This document shows positions 11,825-12,134 of a stretch of 12,134 nt of DNA, in pieces. This stretch comes from Anaerolineales bacterium. Its GTDB lineage: Bacteria > Chloroflexota > Anaerolineae > Anaerolineales > Villigracilaceae. How positions within the stretch are numbered: the first letter of the stretch is position 1; the number at the start of each line of letters is the position of its first letter. The stretch lies in contig JAQTWR010000006.1 in NCBI GenBank assembly GCA_028689195.1, positions 1 to 12,134 on the forward strand, written 5' to 3'. Both the position numbers and the translations under genes were made by a program. The notes beneath the pieces were generated by a model. It was not told the DNA's origin and searched no databases. It worked only from the letters and a program-made list of their open reading frames with translations.

Positions 11825-12134
11825 TCAATCAGTTGACAGTAATAGCTGACGCAATCCCGATTCTGCTTCAAGCGGAGTGACGGACAATGCCGCGCCCCAC
11901 TCGCCGATCAGCGCTTTCTCTACGCGCTTTAACAGCGCCTGATCGTTCTCATTCAGCGAACGGACTTTTCGATAAGCCGCAAGGCTGCGCGTCACGCGGC
12001 AAAGCGATTCAGCGCTGCCCGCTTTCAGCATATCCATCAACATCGTTTTTCGCAAATGACGGTCATCAGGGAGCGGATCAATCGGGCTGGTCAGAATTTT
12101 TTGCAATTTCTTGAATTCGTTCTCAGAAGCGGGA
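11825..12134 (-). CDS. CarD-like transcriptional regulator, C-terminal part (5' end outside window)
   Basis: The frame is open from the window edge to TGA at 11825 (103 complete codons). No true start is visible: an in-frame TTG at 12106 is internal in appearance. The visible part is all-helical and charged: KKLQKILTSPIDPLPDD, then LRKTMLMDMLKAGSAESLCR, VTRSLAAYRKVRSLNENDQ, LLKRVEKALIGEWGAALSVT and PLEAESGLRQLL. This order (short acidic/Pro link, a helix with K.G....L..V.R.L, then LNE.D..LL.R....L..E) matches the C-terminal helical domain of CarD/CdnL proteins. These bind the RNA polymerase beta subunit through a missing N-terminal Tudor-like domain and stabilise open promoter complexes. The RNA-polymerase-binding domain is not in the window, so the call rests on the C-terminal pattern alone. 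The gene has its own terminator and is not part of the exporter operon. Confidence 0.72.
   Translation of the reverse strand, partial: PASENEFKKLQKILTSPIDPLPDDRHLRKTMLMDMLKAGSAESLCRVTRSLAAYRKVRSLNENDQALLKRVEKALIGEWGAALSVTPLEAESGLRQLLLSTD

Overview
The window looks like ordinary chromosome of a Chloroflexota bacterium, most likely class Anaerolineae. The evidence is a secreted protein built from NBR1-type 'four-tryptophan' (FW) domains joined by Thr/Pro linkers, a CarD-type regulator fragment, an F420-type (Ddn-like) reductase, a mid-GC composition rich in GCG/CGC codons, and many intergenic hairpins. The assignment is by family knowledge only; no rRNA or other phylogenetic marker is present.

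Layout. (1) Bases 1-3685, minus strand: a lipoprotein with an N-terminal LolA-like region and a C-terminal beta-propeller (3' end outside the window), and upstream of it a 689-residue secreted protein made of a duplicated FW + beta-sandwich module. Two hairpins separate them. (2) Bases 3686-3849: a divergent promoter region. (3) Bases 3850-5938, plus strand: DNA polymerase IV (dinB, probably read from a leaderless mRNA), a stand-alone GyrI-like protein, and a 63-residue PspC-domain membrane protein. The group ends in a composite palindromic repeat at 5946-6041 that also acts as the boundary to the convergent genes. (4) Bases 6051-11755, minus strand: one apparent operon reading TetR-family repressor, ABC-2 permease, HlyD-type membrane fusion protein, Ddn-like reductase, ABC ATPase 1, ABC ATPase 2. 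It starts at a strong sigma-70-like promoter whose start point lies inside a perfect 14-bp palindrome, the likely operator of the TetR protein. (5) Bases 11765-12134: a rho-independent terminator and the C-terminal part of a CarD-like protein whose 5' end is outside the window.

How the genes may work together. The TetR protein probably represses itself and the export genes until a ligand releases it. The exporter is of the YbhFSR/YhiH kind, but the two ATPase halves are separate genes and only one permease is present. The two ATPases have complementary defects: ATPase 1 lacks the H-loop histidine, and ATPase 2 has an altered signature motif. The dimer should therefore have one intact and one degenerate ATP site. 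A reductase gene sits inside the operon, 2 bases before ATPase 1, which suggests chemical modification and export of the same class of compound. ATPase 1 also carries an in-frame insertion derived from a palindromic repeat.

No tRNA, rRNA, CRISPR array, insertion sequence or phage gene was seen. The most interesting points are the repeat-derived insertion in ATPase 1, the complementary asymmetry of the ATPases, the reductase-exporter operon, and the dinB/GyrI-like pair.
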